A DNA stretch of 31,053 nucleotides from a virus. Numbering within the stretch: the first letter of the stretch is position 1; the number at the start of each line of letters is the position of its first letter. Below, one piece after another: positions 1 through 7,358 of the stretch. Made by a program: the position numbers and the translations under genes. Location of the stretch: the IMG/VR virus record IMGVR_UViG_3300003314_000005, positions 1 to 31,053 of that record; one strand, given 5' to 3'. The notes beneath the pieces are model-generated. The model was not told the DNA's origin. It worked only from the letters and a program-made list of their open reading frames with translations, and made no database searches.

Positions 1-2055
1 CAGCTCTCCGCGTGTTTCGTCCTCGAACCCGAGGACGACATGGAGGACATTTTCGAGAGTGCAAAGGACGCTGCTCTGGTCTTCCAGAGTGGGGGTGGCG
101 TTGGCTACTCGTTCTCTGATCTCCGACCGAAGGGCGCGTACATCAACTCCACGGGGGGCGAGGCCTCTGGCCCCGTATCCTTCATGCGCGTCTTTGACGA
201 GACGTGCAATCAGGTGAAGCAGGGTGGGAAGCGTCGTGGCGCTCAAATGGGCATCCTCCGAGTTGACCATCCCGACGTGGGCCGCTTTGCCGTGTCCAAG
301 CGTATGGAGGGGGAGTTCGAGAACTTCAACATCTCGGTGGGCTACACGGACGAATTCGTTGAGGCTGTCCAGAATGGTGAGAGCTACACGCTCTATGATC
401 CAACCACGGACTACGAGGAAGCCTACGAGGTTCGTGAGGCGTCGGAGAAGTTCTACAACCTCTCCTACGAAGATAACCCAGAAGACGCATACGACGACGG
501 TGAGGGTGCAGTAGTCAGCGAGAATCTCTGGCGTGATTACGCCGACGGGATTACGACGACTGACGGCGTGTCACTCCGAGAGAAGTGGGGTGGTGAGATT
601 CAGCTTGAAGCTGGTGAGGAGATGGAGCTTCCGGCTGAATTCCTCTGGGACATTATGATCGACGGGGCGTGGCAGAACGGTGAGCCGGGCCTCTTCCACC
701 TCGATGAGACGAATCGGGAACACTCCTTCGACGCTGACGAGTACCCGAAGCACGAGATCAATGCGACTAACCCCTGCGCCGAGCAGCCGCTTTCAGAGTA
801 CGAAGCGTGCAACCTCGGCCACATCAACCTGAGTCTGATTCTGGAGGAGAAGGCTCCCATGTTCGAGGAGTACGAGGAGACTCTTGATGTGGACAGTTCG
901 GTTGAGACGCTCATCGAGCATTACTTTGAGGAGGTCGTTGATTTCTCCCAGCTGGATCGCACCATTGAGGCGGGGGTTCGCTTCCTCGATAACGTGGTCA
1001 CTCAGTCTGACTTCCCCATCGAGGAGATCGAGGAGCGCGTGAGTGGTCAGCGGAAGATTGGCCTTGGTCTGATGGGCTTCGCACAGATGCTCTACCAGAT
1101 GGGGATTCCTTACGGGAGTGAGGAGTCCTACGAGATGGCTCGGTGTGTCATGCGATACATTGACCGGAAGGGTACTGACGTGTCGAATTCTCTTGCCAAG
1201 CAGAAGGGGAATTTCGACTACTGGGGGGAGAGCAAGTACGCTAATCCTGAGGAGTATTCCGAGTGGTTCGAGAACCACACGGGCCTTCCTGCTGAGGATT
1301 ACCCGGACGGCTACCCAATTCGGAATCACAACGTGACGACGATTGCGCCGACGGGAACCACCTCAATGATCGGAAACACTTCGGGTGGTTGCGAGCCGGT
1401 CTACAACGTTGCGAACTTCAAGAACGTCGGGAACGACATTCAGGGCGACGACGTTCTGGTGGAGTTTGACGACTACTTCCTTCGGTCGCTGGAGGCGAAC
1501 GATCTGCCTGTTGAGGAGATCAAGGAGGAAGCGGAACAGCTCATGCGTGAGAACGAATTCGACGGCGTTGACGACCTCCCAATTCCGGAGGAACTGAAGG
1601 AGATTTTCGTCACGACGCAGGATTTGACTTCTCGACAGCATGGTCTGATGCAGCGAGCGTTCCAAGAGTTCTGTGACTCTGGGATCAGCAAGACGGTCAA
1701 CATGCCGAACGATGCAAGCCGGGAGGACGTGGCTGACGCCTATGAGCTTGCGTTCGAGGACTCGGCCATCGGCGCTCCGATCAAGGGCCTGACGGTGTAC
1801 CGTGACGGCTCTCGTGACGAACAAGTGCTGACTACTCGGATGGACAACGGTCTTGATGATGAGAGTGAGGACGATCTTCTCGAACTCTACCTCAAGGGTG
1901 AGGTGTCCGAGAAGGCGGCTGAGCGCCTCGGTATTGTGTCGGAGGAAGACAAGGGCAAGGATACGATTACTTGTCCGGAGTGTGGTGACGGTGAGTTGGA
2001 GAAGACTGACGACTGTGCTGTGTGTTCGAAGTGTTTCTACTCTCCGTGCGCCTAA
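1..2055 (+). CDS. nrdJ: Class II (adenosylcobalamin-dependent) ribonucleotide reductase, 5'-truncated by the window
   Basis: Reduces ribonucleotides to deoxyribonucleotides for viral DNA synthesis. The frame is open from base 1 (QLSACFVLEPEDD...), so the start lies upstream; the ATG at 40 is internal. SACFVL carries the first catalytic-pair cysteine. Further family motifs are the NPCAEQ active-site loop (about residue 258 of the visible part), GLGLMGFAQ, and APTGTTSMIGNTSGG near residue 450. The C-terminus has the cysteine-rich tail CPECGDGEL...CAVCSKC...SPC that re-reduces the active site. The missing N-terminus should hold any ATP-cone. It works with Dcd and ThyX further along. It is followed head-on by the minus-strand tRNA-Arg gene, 1 base past its stop. 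Class II is favoured over class I by the NPC loop and the short C-terminal zinc/cysteine tail. Confidence 0.93.
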   Translation, partial: QLSACFVLEPEDDMEDIFESAKDAALVFQSGGGVGYSFSDLRPKGAYINSTGGEASGPVSFMRVFDETCNQVKQGGKRRGAQMGILRVDHPDVGRFAVSKRMEGEFENFNISVGYTDEFVEAVQNGESYTLYDPTTDYEEAYEVREASEKFYNLSYEDNPEDAYDDGEGAVVSENLWRDYADGITTTDGVSLREKWGGEIQLEAGEEMELPAEFLWDIMIDGAWQNGEPGLFHLDETNREHSFDADEYPKHEINATNPCAEQPLSEYEACNLGHINLSLILEEKAPMFEEYEETLDVDSSVETLIEHYFEEVVDFSQLDRTIEAGVRFLDNVVTQSDFPIEEIEERVSGQRKIGLGLMGFAQMLYQMGIPYGSEESYEMARCVMRYIDRKGTDVSNSLAKQKGNFDYWGESKYANPEEYSEWFENHTGLPAEDYPDGYPIRNHNVTTIAPTGTTSMIGNTSGGCEPVYNVANFKNVGNDIQGDDVLVEFDDYFLRSLEANDLPVEEIKEEAEQLMRENEFDGVDDLPIPEELKEIFVTTQDLTSRQHGLMQRAFQEFCDSGISKTVNMPNDASREDVADAYELAFEDSAIGAPIKGLTVYRDGSRDEQVLTTRMDNGLDDESEDDLLELYLKGEVSEKAAERLGIVSEEDKGKDTITCPECGDGELEKTDDCAVCSKCFYSPCA

Positions 2056-2056
2056 G

Positions 2057-2201
2057 TGGACGAGCCGGGACTTGAACCCGGACACCGAATTATCTGGACA
2101 CTTACAGAAACGACCGTTACAGGCCGAATCTTCAGCTTTCCATTGAGCGGTTGATTACCCCTTAGAAGGGGGCGACCTGTATCCAATTTGGCTACTCGTC
2201 C
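2057..2201 (-). tRNA. tRNA-Arg(UCU) with an insertion of about 70 nt between anticodon arm and T arm
   Basis: Acceptor strands GGACGAG (2195-2201) and CTCGTCC (2058-2064) pair perfectly, with discriminator A at 2057. T8-A9, the D arm, and the anticodon arm GCCCC-CTTCTAA-GGGGT (anticodon TCT, T33 present) are canonical, and the T arm CCGGG-TTCAAGT-CCCGG is perfect. Between GGGGT and the T arm lie about 75 nt instead of 4-5, so a non-canonical intron or an abnormal variable region is present; the usual 37/38 intron site is excluded because the anticodon loop is intact. The insert itself holds a D-arm-like GCTCAATGGAAAGC and a CGGCC/GGTCG hairpin. No CCA is encoded. AGA is usually a rare codon in haloarchaea, a reason for a virus to carry this tRNA. 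Isotype is confident; the splice sites are not. Confidence 0.8.
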
Positions 2202-2265
2202 ATCCCGTTGAGATTTCTCTCGGGCTTGCCTTCAAATTGGTGGCGAGGAAAAATTGTACGCAATT

Positions 2266-2297
2266 CCCCATCGGGTTAACGCCCGGTGGGGATTTTT
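2266..2297 (+). terminator. Stem-loop followed by T-run
   Basis: CCCCATCGGG (2266-2275) pairs with CCCGGTGGGG (2282-2291) with one wobble, loop TTAACG, then TTTTT at 2293-2297. It could end plus-strand transcripts coming from the reductase gene. On the minus strand the same stem lies between the 62-aa gene and tRNA-Arg. Confidence 0.5.
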
Positions 2298-2303
2298 CGT
2301 CGT

Positions 2304-2492
2304 TTAGGAGAGGAGCTTCTCTGCATCCACGTCGCCGTTTTTGATCTGTTCTTGCTCCCACTCCATCTCCCCCTCAATGCGGCCTAAGATTGTGGAGGCA
2401 TTGTGGCGATCCTCAGAGTCTCGATCTCGATCATCAACGATCTGCTGCATTTCGTGTTCGAGGAAGGCGAGTAGTCGAGTGTTGAGGTCCAT
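2304..2492 (-). CDS. Small acidic hypothetical protein (62 aa)
   Basis: Starts MDLNTRLLAFLEHEMQQ and is rich in Asp/Glu throughout, typical of haloarchaeal proteins, and mostly predicted helical. No recognised domain. It stands alone between the integrase region and tRNA-Arg, reading away from the integrase. The stop is 7 bases from the T-run of the hairpin at 2266-2297. Composition and a clean ATG support a real gene; function unknown. Confidence 0.6.
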   Translation of the reverse strand: MDLNTRLLAFLEHEMQQIVDDRDRDSEDRHNASTILGRIEGEMEWEQEQIKNGDVDAEKLLS

Positions 2493-2708
2493 GTCAGTTA
2501 CATGGGACTCTGGGTTGATAAAACTGGTTAGATGTTTTGAGAGTGGCGTTTTGTAGTGTTTCCGTGTTTACTCTACAGTATCTCATGCCAACACGTACCG
2601 ATGGTTTATTACAGTTATAGGGTGTTTGTTGTGATACCTGCGTAGAGGAGGGAATTACAGGCAATATTAGCCGTGGAATGGTGCGGATTGCGGGGTGGGC
2701 GGATGACC
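2493..2708. other. Non-coding stretch left of the att site
   Basis: No convincing gene. AT-richer than its neighbours, with TTTATTACAGTTATAGGGTG-like sequence (about 2607-2626) that could serve as a promoter or as integrase arm-binding sites. An open minus frame here (2494-2724) runs through the tRNA-Gly fragment and has no protein-like character. Confidence 0.35.
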
Positions 2709-2752
2709 ACCTTGCCATGGTCACAACCTGGGTTCAAATCCCAGCCAGCGCA
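2709..2752 (+). other. 3' half of tRNA-Gly(GCC): probable integrase attachment core (attP or att junction)
   Basis: ACCTTGCCATGGTCAC followed by a T arm CTGGG-TTCAAAT-CCCAG and CCAGCGC-A reproduces a haloarchaeal tRNA-Gly(GCC) from the anticodon loop to the discriminator base. The 5' half is missing: the bases upstream do not supply the GCGCTGG needed to pair with CCAGCGC, nor a D arm. A tRNA 3' half next to a tyrosine integrase is the classic att arrangement, since integration then restores the host tRNA. Phage-type genes lie on both sides, so this fits attP of a free or circularised genome better than a provirus end. Confidence 0.75.
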
Positions 2753-2757
2753 TCTCC

Positions 2758-2775
2758 GGCGCTACGCGCCGTTTT
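2758..2775 (+). terminator. Hairpin plus T-run downstream of the tRNA-Gly fragment
   Basis: GGCGC (2758-2762) and GCGCC (2766-2770) pair around TAC, followed by GTTTT. It may be a tRNA terminator captured with the att core or the left boundary of the integrase unit. Confidence 0.45.
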
Positions 2776-2859
2776 CCGCACTTTCCCACCGCAAACAGCC
2801 TGAAACAAACCCATATAGGGTTACACAGAAACACTAACTCCTCACGCGGGTCACTCACA

Positions 2860-3972
2860 ATGACCCCGAATCCCATCTCCGAAAAGAACGCACGCGCGCT
2901 CGAACACTTCCCACCACTCCACCGCGAAGACTATCGCGGCTTCAAGCAAGACTTCATGGAGTGGATGCTGGAGAAAGGAAAGAACCCCGTCAAGCACGAC
3001 GGATACTCCGAAAACACCCTCCGGCAAACCCACTACAAGCTGGAGGAAGTTTTCCGCTACCTCTGGAACGCGAAAGGAGAGTACACTACCGAAATTCCAC
3101 CGGAAGACGCCGACGAATTCCTCAACTCAATCCTCGGTCGCCAGAAGGACAAGGCAGTCATGGACTTCGTGAAATCAATCAAGCGATTCCACAAGTACCA
3201 GAACCACACGAAGGAGAAGCACTACGATTGGGACTACGAGAACAAGGACGAGCTGTCCGTCAGCGCGAACAGCAAGACGGTTGACTACTTCAAGCGCGAG
3301 GAGATGCACGCCCTCTATGAAGCGAGCCTCAGCAAAGGCTCCGTCAAGAGTTACCACAACAAGAAAATGACCGACGATGAGCGGGACCGGATTAAGATCC
3401 ACCTCGCTCAGCGATTTGAGAAGCAAAAGTCAGAGGTCACACCCGAGGACTTCTCCCGAGCAAATTCTTGGAAGTTCCCCTCGATTGTCTCGACGTGTAT
3501 CGACATTGGGCTTCGACCCATTGAGGTGGGGAAGGCGAAGGTAAGCTGGGTCAATACCAACGCCAACGAAATTATCATACCCGCGCGCGAGGCGACGAAG
3601 AATGACTCTCCGTGGGAGTGTAAGATCTCGAACAAGACCGCGCGCGCCTTAGATACCTGGCTGGATGAGCGAGCGACGTATGAAAAATACCAAGACAGCG
3701 ATAACCTGTGGCTCACCAAACACGGCAACCCCTATGGGAGTAACTCCCTTAACGGCCTGCTCGACCGTCTGATGGAGGAGACAGACATTCGTCCCCACGG
3801 TCGGAAGCTAACGTGGTACTCCATTCGACGTGGCTGCGCGACGATGTGGGCGAATGATGGTGGGATCGAAGAGGCCCAAGAACAACTCCGCCACTTGGAG
3901 CTGAAGACGACTCTCACATACACCAGTTCTCCCGGGAAGACTCGGGAGAATCGAGCGAACGACCTCTGGTGA
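2860..3972 (+). CDS. int: Tyrosine recombinase / integrase
   Basis: 370 aa, the usual length for haloarchaeal integrases. The N-terminal SAM-like core-binding domain is about residues 20-125. The catalytic domain shows Arg219 (GLRPIEV), Lys247 (EATKND), YSIRR with Arg323 in the HxxR box (His replaced by Tyr320), His345 (LRHLE) and the nucleophile Tyr354 (TLTYTSS). It should catalyse site-specific integration and excision at the tRNA-Gly site about 110 bp upstream. The ATG at 2860 follows a GGGTCACTCACA leader. It is the only plus gene in this region and converges on the GIY-YIG gene across a shared hairpin. Confidence 0.93.
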   Translation: MTPNPISEKNARALEHFPPLHREDYRGFKQDFMEWMLEKGKNPVKHDGYSENTLRQTHYKLEEVFRYLWNAKGEYTTEIPPEDADEFLNSILGRQKDKAVMDFVKSIKRFHKYQNHTKEKHYDWDYENKDELSVSANSKTVDYFKREEMHALYEASLSKGSVKSYHNKKMTDDERDRIKIHLAQRFEKQKSEVTPEDFSRANSWKFPSIVSTCIDIGLRPIEVGKAKVSWVNTNANEIIIPAREATKNDSPWECKISNKTARALDTWLDERATYEKYQDSDNLWLTKHGNPYGSNSLNGLLDRLMEETDIRPHGRKLTWYSIRRGCATMWANDGGIEEAQEQLRHLELKTTLTYTSSPGKTRENRANDLW

Positions 3973-3974
3973 AA

Positions 3975-4005
3975 TAGAAAAAAGACCCCGACTATCAAGT
4001 CGGGG
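3975..4005 (-). terminator. Strong terminator hairpin ending the RtcB operon
   Basis: CCCCGACT (3986-3993) and AGTCGGGG (3998-4005) pair perfectly with loop ATCA. On the minus strand the stem is followed by TCTTTTTTCTATTTC. It lies 11 bp past the GIY-YIG stop and just beyond the integrase stop. Confidence 0.75.
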
Positions 4006-4015
4006 TGGGGCTTAC

Positions 4016-4306
4016 TTACACACAGAACGATGGCGGATGGCTCATATCTGTTTCACACCAAGCAGCACCTCGAACAGACTCCCATCCAAATTCCAACATC
4101 AACTTCTTCGTCATCCACTTCTCATAGTCCTTAATGTCGGTTGAGACTTCCACCGTCTCTTTAACACTTACTGGTGCATGGAGCTTTGTCCACGCAGAAC
4201 CATTTCCATTGAAATGAGTTGAAATACGATCCTCAATGCTCTTCTTTGACATTCCCACGTAGTAGTTCTCCCCCTCAAGCTCCAACACATAAACCCCGCT
4301 ACTCAT
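4016..4306 (-). CDS. GIY-YIG nuclease-domain protein (96 aa)
   Basis: The single domain shows GVYVLEL...YYVGMS (GIY-YIG equivalents GVY and YVG), a catalytic-type Arg in DRISTHFNGNGSAWTK, and WMTKKLMLEFG, whose nearby Glu (YEKW) may be the metal ligand. Small single-domain GIY-YIG proteins of this type are common in phages and can be stand-alone endonucleases or repair nucleases. Last gene of the RtcB operon, right before the terminator hairpin. It could be a homing-type element or a branch/nick nuclease; substrate unknown. Confidence 0.75.
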   Translation of the reverse strand: MSSGVYVLELEGENYYVGMSKKSIEDRISTHFNGNGSAWTKLHAPVSVKETVEVSTDIKDYEKWMTKKLMLEFGWESVRGAAWCETDMSHPPSFCV

Positions 4307-4320
4307 TGACAGTTAGTGAA

Positions 4321-4455
4321 TCACGAAGCTCGTTCATCAGTCTCCTCGGGACTCAGCTTCTTCACCTTACAAAGCTCGCACGGCTCTTCGTCAGTACAGG
4401 ATAGGTCATTGTCTCTGTTCAGATCGTCGTAGTCGCAGCTATCTCTAATTGTCAT
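4321..4455 (-). CDS. Zinc-binding microprotein (44 aa)
   Basis: Reads MTIRDSCDYDDLN...LSC...PCELCKVKK...: cysteines in a CX2C-like arrangement, with acidic flanks. Lies 14 bp before the GIY-YIG start and after the 40-aa zinc ribbon, all in the same direction. Likely a structural zinc-site protein; no family recognised. Confidence 0.6.
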   Translation of the reverse strand: MTIRDSCDYDDLNRDNDLSCTDEEPCELCKVKKLSPEETDERAS

Positions 4456-4467
4456 TGGTGAATCACT

Positions 4468-4590
4468 TCACGGGGACGACCAGAATTCATCACCGCACTC
4501 AGAACAGCGATACTTCGCATTAGTACCGCCAGCGATCAAAACTCGATATTTCGAATAATGCTTCTCATTTCCACAACCCGGACACTCCAT
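4468..4590 (-). CDS. Zinc-ribbon microprotein (40 aa)
   Basis: MECPGCGNEKHY...YRCSECGDEFW: two CxxC knuckles about 25 residues apart, the minimal zinc ribbon. Its ATG overlaps the RtcB stop (TGATG), indicating translational coupling. Adjacent to RtcB, so it may bind RNA or act as an accessory factor; that is inference only. Confidence 0.75.
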   Translation of the reverse strand: MECPGCGNEKHYSKYRVLIAGGTNAKYRCSECGDEFWSSP

Positions 4591-5957
4591 CATGCTTTGA
4601 AGTTGACCTTCGGAACAAGCCGATCCATGATCTCGGCTGTGGGCTTGATCTGCTCCTCGATGAGAGACGTTTCCTTATACGCTTCCGGAACCTCGTCAGT
4701 CGGGACATTCGTGGAGTACGTCCCGTTCGCGTACATCCGCTGCCGAACCTCGTCAGAATCGAACTGGTCGTGTGCCCATCCACGGGAACCGAGTCGGCCA
4801 GCTCCATGAGGTGCGGAGTTATTCCACTCGTCATTCCCCTTGCCACGACAGACAAGCGTCCCATCTTCCATGTTCATCGGAACGACGAACTGCTCATTCT
4901 TCCCAGCTCGCGTCGAACCCTTCCGAATGACGCCATCAGCGAAGTCCACGTAGTTGTGGGGTGAGTTAATCATGTGATAGATCTCCGCATTGAGGTGGGT
5001 CGCCACTTCCTCTGCCATCAGATACCGACTCGTAGAGGCGTACTGCTGGGCAAACACCATATCCTTCAGGTAATCGAACATCTCGTCACCTTCCAGATAA
5101 TCCAACTTGGTATTCCGGTTCGGGTCCGGACTGAATTCATCAATCCGATCCCCCATCTCACCAATGGCTTCACCGTCGAAGTCCTCTTTAATACGCTCCC
5201 AGAACGGAGATCCATCGGACATGGTGTACTCCTTCAGCTCCTCATCCATCTCCCAGCGAAGAACCCGAGAGCGGTGGAACGTCGCGTCGTCTTGATGGAA
5301 TCCAGCAACCTTCTGACCGAGATTCCGACTACCGGAGTGAACGACGACCCAGATCGAGCCATCGTTCTCAGACTCAGCCACCTCAATGAAGTGATTCCCA
5401 CCGCCGAGACTGCCGAGGGAATCCTTCGCATACTTCTCTGAGATGCCGACCTTCTCACACAGCTCTTCGAAATACTCAACGTCGAACTTCTCGTCTTCGT
5501 ACTCTCGATCCCCCAGAACCTTCTCGGGAAGGTAATCGAACATCATCTTAAGGGTGATGTTCGCATGAGGGATGGGGTAGAGGTCCTCGAAGTCTTCTTC
5601 AGAACGATCATTCACCCGCCCCATCCCCATCGGAACGCTCTGACGTACCTTTTCATTGAGTGGGCGAAGGTCGTCAATATCATCGAGGTTAACCTCCACG
5701 TCGTTGAGCTTCGCCGCTGTCATTCCACACCCAATGTCCCCACCGACCGAGTTCGGGATGATACGGTTCCCAAGCTGCATCGAGAAGCCAACGATTGCGT
5801 GGGGACCAAGCCCGCCGTGAACGTCCGGCATGTACTTGATCGGATTCTGGAACGCTCGATTGTCCACCTGTTCCTGAATCTCCTCGCCCAGCCCTTCCTC
5901 GATGTGTTCCTCTGGAAGCTTTACGTCAGCCGTCGTGTGTTCTCCTTCGACAATCAT
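4590..5957 (-). CDS. rtcB: RNA-splicing ligase RtcB (3'-phosphate/5'-OH RNA ligase)
   Basis: 455 aa, near the family norm. RtcB joins 2',3'-cyclic-phosphate and 5'-OH RNA ends, the chemistry of archaeal tRNA exon joining and of tRNA repair. Family residues visible: MPDVHGGLG (43-51), Asp74 and Cys77 in GGDIGCGM (Mn ligands), GGGNHF with Asn188/His189, HSGSR at 207, SPHNY with His334, KGSTRAG at 346, and His384 in SAPHGAGR, the residue guanylylated by GTP. No intein. Its ATG overlaps the stop of the upstream 171-aa gene (ATGA). No archease-like gene is adjacent. The window also encodes interrupted tRNAs, which makes splicing or repair of viral tRNAs a natural role. Confidence 0.96.
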   Translation of the reverse strand: MIVEGEHTTADVKLPEEHIEEGLGEEIQEQVDNRAFQNPIKYMPDVHGGLGPHAIVGFSMQLGNRIIPNSVGGDIGCGMTAAKLNDVEVNLDDIDDLRPLNEKVRQSVPMGMGRVNDRSEEDFEDLYPIPHANITLKMMFDYLPEKVLGDREYEDEKFDVEYFEELCEKVGISEKYAKDSLGSLGGGNHFIEVAESENDGSIWVVVHSGSRNLGQKVAGFHQDDATFHRSRVLRWEMDEELKEYTMSDGSPFWERIKEDFDGEAIGEMGDRIDEFSPDPNRNTKLDYLEGDEMFDYLKDMVFAQQYASTSRYLMAEEVATHLNAEIYHMINSPHNYVDFADGVIRKGSTRAGKNEQFVVPMNMEDGTLVCRGKGNDEWNNSAPHGAGRLGSRGWAHDQFDSDEVRQRMYANGTYSTNVPTDEVPEAYKETSLIEEQIKPTAEIMDRLVPKVNFKA

Positions 5958-6469
5958 AGTTCAACTTCACCCATCTTCAGAACATCATGCGCTGCGTACC
6001 TCGTCCGATTCTCCAGAAAGTTCCCGGTCGAGAAATCCGTGTCCGTGACCTGCGTAGTGAGCTTGGAAACTGGGTCGTGGATGGTCGTCCGGTCCATCCC
6101 ACCACCAAACTTCATCTCCTCAGAATCAACCTCAAGCCGATCTCGAATATCCTCAACAGCAGGCTTCTCGGCCTTGGTCCGGAGATCGAAGAGACGGTGT
6201 TCAAGCGTTTTCTCAATTCCGTACTCAGGCTCCTCGACGGGATTATCATCGAGGTAGTCAATGAGGTACTCCGCCGCCCGAAATGCCTTGACGTGTTCGC
6301 TGTCTTCCTCAGGGAACATCTCCAGAAGATCTTCTGCAACCTCCTTCGCAGTTCCCCGATATGCTGGATTGACTCTTGAATCACTCACTCCAACAAGATG
6401 GAACTCTGCTGAACCATACTTCGCCATACCCTCCAACGTCTCTCGTAGAATTTCTATTTGAGAATTCAT
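5954..6469 (-). CDS. Hypothetical protein upstream of RtcB (171 aa)
   Basis: First gene of the RtcB operon, overlapping rtcB by four bases (ATGA). Charged, largely helical protein; the middle (AEDLLEMFPEEDSEHVKAFRAAEYLIDYL) is helix-rich and the C-terminal part is more strand-like. Not archease by inspection: the archease signature is absent. Strict coupling to RtcB suggests a functional partner, but no domain is recognised. Confidence 0.75.
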   Translation of the reverse strand: MNSQIEILRETLEGMAKYGSAEFHLVGVSDSRVNPAYRGTAKEVAEDLLEMFPEEDSEHVKAFRAAEYLIDYLDDNPVEEPEYGIEKTLEHRLFDLRTKAEKPAVEDIRDRLEVDSEEMKFGGGMDRTTIHDPVSKLTTQVTDTDFSTGNFLENRTRYAAHDVLKMGEVEL

Positions 6470-6553
6470 CTCTACCTTTCTCTCTAATGTAACACTACAT
6501 TGAGTGAGTTAGAACACAACCACCTCAATGCAGTTTTACTTTGTACTAAAACA

Positions 6554-6598
6554 CTACAGTACAGCACAGCACAACTACAGCACAGCAGTACATTGTAC
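6554..6598. repeat. CAGTACAG/CACAG short direct-repeat array (copy 1)
   Basis: CTACAGTACAGCACAGC then ACTACAGCACAGCAGTAC: degenerate 5-8 bp units built on CAG and TACAG, ending in ATTGTACGC. It lies in the leader between promoter element copy 1 and the 171-aa gene. A related array occurs at 26751-26814, likewise beside a copy of the element. Confidence 0.6.
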
Positions 6599-6618
6599 GC
6601 GACCCTGACTGCCTCTGA

Positions 6619-6672
6619 CTGCCTCTACCGTATAGACGGCGGCTAAGGACTTAAAGATACCGGAATAAGTCT
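6619..6672 (-). promoter_or_regulatory. Intergenic promoter/operator element, copy 1
   Basis: On the plus strand: CTGCCTCTACCGTATAGACG, about 10 bp, then GGACTTAAAGATACCGG and AATAAGTC. Read on the minus strand it offers a TATA-like CTATACGGTAG for the RtcB operon, with the CTTAAAGATACCG block as an upstream partial dyad (GACTTA...TAAGTC). A preceding partial duplicate CTGACTGCCTCTGACTGCC is present. Four other copies share this core. Confidence 0.6.
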
Positions 6673-6689
6673 TTAACAGTTAACACCCA

Positions 6690-6791
6690 CTACTGGTGTC
6701 GAGTTAGAATCGGCTTCACTTCGCTTATCAGATACAACACACCCACGTAAAAGAAGATATATACAGCAAGCAGAATGTCGAATAGTATCAC
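6690..6791 (-). CDS. Single-span membrane microprotein (33 aa)
   Basis: GTG start at 6791, 6 bp past the dCTP deaminase stop. Reads MILFDILLAVYIFFYVGV then LYLISEVKPILTRHQ: one hydrophobic helix with a short basic tail. Last gene of the thyX-dcd operon, ending next to promoter element copy 1. A similar GTG-started membrane microprotein ends the operon at 22699. Function unknown. Confidence 0.5.
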   Translation of the reverse strand: MILFDILLAVYIFFYVGVLYLISEVKPILTRHQ

Positions 6792-6797
6792 GCGCAG

Positions 6798-7358
6798 CTA
6801 CTCGAAGTCTTCGTGAAGGCGACTCGGTGTCGTCCCCTCCTGTTCGTCGTACTTGTTCCCGTTATATTTCGAGTAGCCCACGTCCGGTGCGGTCTTCACT
6901 TCATGGAAGGTGATCTGACCGATTCGCATCCCCTCTTGTAGGCGGATGTGGTTCCGAGAAGCGTTGAACAGCTCCAGCGTAATCTCACCAGAGAAACCTG
7001 GGTCGATCAGGCCGGCGTTCTCGATGAACATTCCAAGTCTGCCGACCGACGAGCGACCGTGTAGATAGCCCACTATGCCGTTTGGGATGTTGACCGTCTC
7101 CTCGGTCGTCCCGAGGACAAAACTCCGTGAGCCAATCGTGTAGCCGCCCTCCATCTCCCGCTCGTAGTAGCCGGGGTAGGTCGACTCATCAGTCACGTCA
7201 ATCACCCCTCCAACCTTCTCCTCAATGAGCAATTCCTCTCCGAGGTGAACGTCGACGGAAGCTGGCTCCACGTCCACTTCATCATCCCCACCTTCAACCA
7301 GCGGGGTATCATCATAGACGACGCTACGGCGAATGTCTTCTCTCCCAAGAACACTCAT
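6798..7358 (-). CDS. dcd: dCTP deaminase (possibly bifunctional with dUTPase)
   Basis: 186 aa, typical of the trimeric Dcd/Dut fold. Converts dCTP to dUTP, feeding dTMP synthesis by ThyX in the same operon. Motifs: GRSSVGRLGM (101-110, phosphate-binding Arg/Ser), NAGLIDPGFSGEITLEL (114-130) with the catalytic Glu in TLEL, and the C-terminal lid QEGTTPSRL (173-181). Some archaeal homologues also hydrolyse dUTP; the sequence alone does not decide. Start overlaps the upstream lipoprotein stop by four bases. Confidence 0.93.
   Translation of the reverse strand: MSVLGREDIRRSVVYDDTPLVEGGDDEVDVEPASVDVHLGEELLIEEKVGGVIDVTDESTYPGYYEREMEGGYTIGSRSFVLGTTEETVNIPNGIVGYLHGRSSVGRLGMFIENAGLIDPGFSGEITLELFNASRNHIRLQEGMRIGQITFHEVKTAPDVGYSKYNGNKYDEQEGTTPSRLHEDFE

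Noticed and set aside
793-1329. Long minus-strand frames inside the ribonucleotide reductase
   Set aside because: The plus frame carries all RNR motifs; the minus frames are shadows.
2494-2724. Minus frame of 76 codons left of the att site
   Set aside because: It runs through the tRNA-Gly fragment, is not acidic and has no operon context.
6798-7358. Dcd gene as a plain dUTPase
   Set aside because: The GRSSVGRLGM and QEGTTPSRL layout and length favour dCTP deaminase; dUTPase activity remains possible only as a second function.
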